This document shows, in pieces, positions 61,325 through 64,000 of a stretch of 64,000 nt of DNA. The stretch comes from Streptomyces sp. NBC_00490 (GTDB lineage Bacteria > Actinomycetota > Actinomycetes > Streptomycetales > Streptomycetaceae): assembly GCF_036013645.1 (NCBI RefSeq), contig NZ_CP107869.1, positions 2,356,001-2,420,000 on the forward strand, in the 5' to 3' direction. The notes below the pieces were generated by a model. It saw only the letters and a list, made by a program, of their open reading frames with translations, was not told the origin of the DNA and searched no databases. How positions within the stretch are numbered: the stretch's first letter is position 1; every line of letters begins with the position of its first letter. The position numbers were made by a program, and so were the translations under genes.

Positions 61325-62230
61325 TTACCAGCCGCGGTTGGCGTAGCGCTCGGACTCGGGGAGGGTGTCGCAGTTGATGCCGACCATGGCCTCGCCCAGG
61401 TTGCGGGAGGCGTCCGCGATGATCTTCGGGTCGTCGTAGAAGGTGGTGGCCTTCACGATGGCGGCGGCGCGCTTGGCCGGGTCGCCGGACTTGAAGATGC
61501 CGGAGCCGACGAAGACACCCTCGGCGCCGAGCTGGCGCATCAGGGCGGCGTCGGCGGGGGTGGCGACGCCACCGGCGGAGAACAGGACCACCGGGAGCTT
61601 GCCGAGCTCGGAGACTTCCTTGACGAGCTCGTACGGGGCGCGCAGCTCCTTGGCGGCGGCGTACAGCTCGTTGTTGTCGTAGCCGCGCAGACGGGCGATC
61701 TCGTTCTTGATCTGGCGCAGGTGACGGACGGCCTCGACGACGTTGCCGGTGCCGGCCTCGCCCTTGGAGCGGATCATGGCCGCGCCCTCGGCGATACGGC
61801 GCAGGGCCTCACCGAGGTTGGTGGCGCCACAGACGAAGGGGGTCGTGAAGGCCCACTTGTCGGAGTGGTTGACCTCGTCGGCCGGGGTGAGGACCTCGGA
61901 CTCGTCGATGTAGTCGACGCCGAGCGACTGCAGGACCTGGGCCTCGACGAAGTGGCCGATGCGGGACTTGGCCATCACGGGGATGGAGACCGCCTCGATG
62001 ATCTCCTCGATCATGGTGGGGTCCGACATCCGGGCCACGCCGCCGTCCTTGCGGATGTCGGCGGGGACCCGCTCCAGGGCCATGACGGCCACGGCGCCGG
62101 CGTCCTCGGCGATCTTCGCCTGCTCGGCGTTGACCACGTCCATGATCACGCCGCCCTTGAGCTGCTCGGCCATGCCGCGCTTCACACGGGCGGTGCCGGT
62201 CTCGGGGGCCTGGTTCTCGGTGAGGGACAC
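61325..62230 (-). CDS. pdxS: pyridoxal 5'-phosphate synthase lyase subunit
   Basis: Builds PLP from ribose 5-phosphate, glyceraldehyde 3-phosphate and ammonia. The 301-residue TIM barrel carries [13 protein letters not shown] (Asp31), [17 protein letters not shown] with the Schiff-base Lys88, and [13 protein letters not shown] with the second catalytic Lys region. The GTG at 62230 follows GAGGT. It lies upstream of pdxT. Confidence 0.98.
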   Translation of the reverse strand: MSLTENQAPETGTARVKRGMAEQLKGGVIMDVVNAEQAKIAEDAGAVAVMALERVPADIRKDGGVARMSDPTMIEEIIEAVSIPVMAKSRIGHFVEAQVLQSLGVDYIDESEVLTPADEVNHSDKWAFTTPFVCGATNLGEALRRIAEGAAMIRSKGEAGTGNVVEAVRHLRQIKNEIARLRGYDNNELYAAAKELRAPYELVKEVSELGKLPVVLFSAGGVATPADAALMRQLGAEGVFVGSGIFKSGDPAKRAAAIVKATTFYDDPKIIADASRNLGEAMVGINCDTLPESERYANRGW

Positions 62231-62346
62231 GGATTGACCTCGCTGATGTGAAAAGAGGATTTCTGCAGTACCGAGGAAACGTGAAGCGAGCAGTCCACAG
62301 CAAGGGCCAATGGGGAGGCGGTGGATCGTTTTCCGAGCGGGCGCGG

Positions 62347-62889
62347 CTACGCGGCCCGGTCCACCAGGGCCACAGGAGGCTCGTCGTCCATCTCGAACGC
62401 CAGCGGGAACGGGGCGTGACCCGCCAGCCGGAACCAGCGGACCTTGCGGTGGCGGCGCAGGGCACGGGCGGCCCGTACGGAGTCGTTGTGGAAGCGCCGG
62501 GCCATCGGCACCCGGCGCACCGCCTCGGTCAGCTCCCGGACGGCCTCCACTCCCCCGGGCGCCTCCCGCACCGTCTCCACCTGCGGCGTCTCCGCGAAGA
62601 CGGCTCGCAGGGCCTGGGTCAGCTCGCTCTCGGCGACCTCCCGTTGCTCCTCCTCGGCCTGGCGCGCGGCGTGCGCCGCCTCGTAGAGCACGATCGAGGC
62701 GGCCGGGTCGAGGACACCGGAGGTCGCCAGCTCCTGGGCCACCGAGGCGCGCCGCAGCAGCTGCGCGTCCAGCGCGGCCCGGGAGGCGTCGATCCGGGCG
62801 TGCAGCCGGTCCAGTCGTCCTGCGGTCCAGCTCAAGTAGAGGCCGATCGCGATCAGGGCGACGAGGGTCCAGATGAGGGTTGGGGTCAC
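62347..62889 (-). CDS. membrane protein with LemA-like segment
   Basis: A 180-residue protein with one helix at about 4-22 followed by [31 protein letters not shown], which resembles the LemA motif (a helix that packs in a bundle behind an N-terminal anchor). The rest is helical and charged with an arginine-rich region near the C-terminus ([19 protein letters not shown]). It starts with GTG. It lies between pdxS and the glycosyltransferase. Function unknown. Confidence 0.82.
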   Translation of the reverse strand: MTPTLIWTLVALIAIGLYLSWTAGRLDRLHARIDASRAALDAQLLRRASVAQELATSGVLDPAASIVLYEAAHAARQAEEEQREVAESELTQALRAVFAETPQVETVREAPGGVEAVRELTEAVRRVPMARRFHNDSVRAARALRRHRKVRWFRLAGHAPFPLAFEMDDEPPVALVDRAA

Positions 62890-62933
62890 GGGCGCAAAGG
62901 TTACCGACGTACGGCCCCGGTCCTACGCGCCCC

Positions 62934-64000
62934 TCAGTCCCGCGCCAGCCCGAACCGCGACAACAGGCTCGTGGTGCGGTCGTCGTCGGCCGCCGCCACC
63001 GCGGCCGCGCCCGCCGTCACCGTCTCGTACACCGAAAGGATGTCCGCGCCGACCGTCGACCAGTCGAACCGCCGTACGTGGGCGCTCCCGCGCTCCCGCA
63101 GTTCGGCCCGCCGCTGCGGATCGGCCAGCAGCCGCAGCGCCGCGTCGGCCAGTGCGTCGGCGTCCTCGTTGGCGAAGAGTTCACCCGCCGCGCCCTGGTC
63201 GAGCACCTGGGCGAAGGCGTCCAGGTCCGAGGCGAGGACCGGGGCACCGGCCGACATCGCCTCGACCAGGATGATCCCGAAGCTCTCGCCGCCGGTGTTG
63301 GGGGCGACGTACAGGTCGACGCTGCGCAGGAAGCGCGCCTTGTCCTCGTCGCTGACCATGCCGAGGAACTCCACGCGCGAGCGGAGTTCGGCGGGCAGGT
63401 TCTCCACGGCCTCCTTCTCGTCGCCGCGCCCGGCCACCAGGAGCCGGGTCTGCGGGCGCTCGGCGAGGATCTTCGGCAGGGCCTTCATCAGCACCGGCAG
63501 ACCCTTGCGGGGCTCGTCGATGCGGCCGACGAAGCCGAGGGTGTCGCCCTGCCACTCGGGGTTGGGCTCGGCCTTGGCGAAGAAGTCGACGTCGACACCG
63601 TTCGGGATGACGACCGCGTCCCCGCCGAGGTGCTCCACCAGCGTGCGGCGGGCGTACTCGCTCACCGCGATGCGCGCGCTGATCTTCTCCAGGGCGGCCT
63701 GGAGGATGGAGTACGCGGCGATCATCGCCTTGGAACGCGGGTTCGAGGTGTGGAAGGTCGCGACGAGCGGGCCCTGCGCCGCCCAGCAGGCCAGCAGGCC
63801 CAGCGAGGGCGAGGACGGCTCGTGGATGTGGACGACGTCGAACTCGCCGTCGTGCAGCCAGCGGCGTACCCGCGCGGCGCTGAGGAAGCCGAAGTTCAGC
63901 CGGGCCACCGAGCCGTTGTACGGCACCGGCACCGCGCGGCCCGCCGAGACGACGTAGGGCGGCAGCGGGGTGTCGTCGTCGGCCGGGGCCAGGACGGACA
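62934..64000 (-). CDS. PimA-like GT4 glycosyltransferase (5' end outside the window)
   Basis: The 354 visible residues cover most of a GT-B glycosyltransferase. They begin ([14 protein letters not shown]) and include [37 protein letters not shown], and the donor-binding [21 protein letters not shown]. This is the actinobacterial phosphatidylinositol mannosyltransferase (PimA) family; the Streptomyces protein would transfer mannose to phosphatidylinositol on the cytoplasmic face. The substrate is by family. The C-terminal tail ([14 protein letters not shown]) is low-complexity. The gene runs off the window. Confidence 0.88.
   Translation of the reverse strand, partial: SVLAPADDDTPLPPYVVSAGRAVPVPYNGSVARLNFGFLSAARVRRWLHDGEFDVVHIHEPSSPSLGLLACWAAQGPLVATFHTSNPRSKAMIAAYSILQAALEKISARIAVSEYARRTLVEHLGGDAVVIPNGVDVDFFAKAEPNPEWQGDTLGFVGRIDEPRKGLPVLMKALPKILAERPQTRLLVAGRGDEKEAVENLPAELRSRVEFLGMVSDEDKARFLRSVDLYVAPNTGGESFGIILVEAMSAGAPVLASDLDAFAQVLDQGAAGELFANEDADALADAALRLLADPQRRAELRERGSAHVRRFDWSTVGADILSVYETVTAGAAAVAAADDDRTTSLLSRFGLARD

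Overview
The window is high-GC actinobacterial DNA and, by gene content and order, core chromosome of a Streptomyces. Key pointers are bldD with its c-di-GMP signature, an sIHF homologue beside gmk, rpoZ and coaBC, a helicase-motif-free PriA, frequent GTG and TTG starts, and two intergenic sequences of a type I recall as dispersed in Streptomyces genomes. From memory, the order follows the Streptomyces coelicolor segment around SCO1461 to SCO1525. I saw no phage, insertion sequence, CRISPR array or tRNA. The plus-strand genes I read contain no TTA (bldA) codon.

Region 1 (1-8.8 kb): the 5' end of a GuaB1-type IMP dehydrogenase-family gene, a translationally overlapped secreted guanyl RNase and barstar pair, a SorC-type sugar regulator with rpe, an MMPL exporter on the plus strand, rsmB and fmt, and a small helix-turn-helix protein. 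Region 2 (8.9-15.6 kb): priA, metK, coaBC, rpoZ, gmk and the nucleoid protein sIHF. Region 3 (15.5-25.6 kb): a complete UMP pathway, pyrR-pyrB-pyrC-(PH-like membrane protein)-carA-carB-pyrD-pyrF, with a PyrR-binding loop just ahead of the pyrR ribosome binding site. Region 4 (25.6-36.4 kb): bldD with an operator over its own -10 box, nusB and efp, an M24 peptidase-like protein with altered metal ligands, a P-loop protein, the shikimate genes aroB, aroK, aroC and aroE, a SapA-like secreted protein pointing the other way, and mltG with a Gln/Tyr-rich tail. Region 5 (36.5-50.4 kb): ruvX, alaS and two small membrane proteins, an NB-ARC/TPR ATPase, rpsD with a long leader, rarA, a VKOR homologue, hisS and a metallo-hydrolase, a cyclophilin and a DUF349 protein. 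Region 6 (50.5-64 kb): rel, apt, secF, secD, yajC, ruvB, ruvA, ruvC, yebC, pdxT, pdxS, a LemA-like small protein and most of a PimA-like glycosyltransferase.

The strongest regulatory observation is that rarA, ruvC and, less perfectly, priA are each preceded by the RecA-independent DNA-damage promoter motif described in mycobacteria (tTGTCRgtg-N8-TAnnnT, PafBC-dependent). At rarA and priA the -10 element ends exactly 7 nt before the GTG start, which predicts leaderless mRNAs. This suggests a shared DNA-damage control of replication restart and recombination genes spread over 50 kb. Other points for follow-up are the M24 protein with replaced ligands, the structured rpsD leader, the SorC operator candidates and the lipoprotein RNase-barstar pair.

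Most genes are on the minus strand and are packed in operons with ATGA or GTGA overlaps. Perfect inverted repeats at gene ends, mostly without a T-tract, act as the likely terminators. Starts were chosen by ribosome binding site, overlap and family N-terminus; alternatives are noted.
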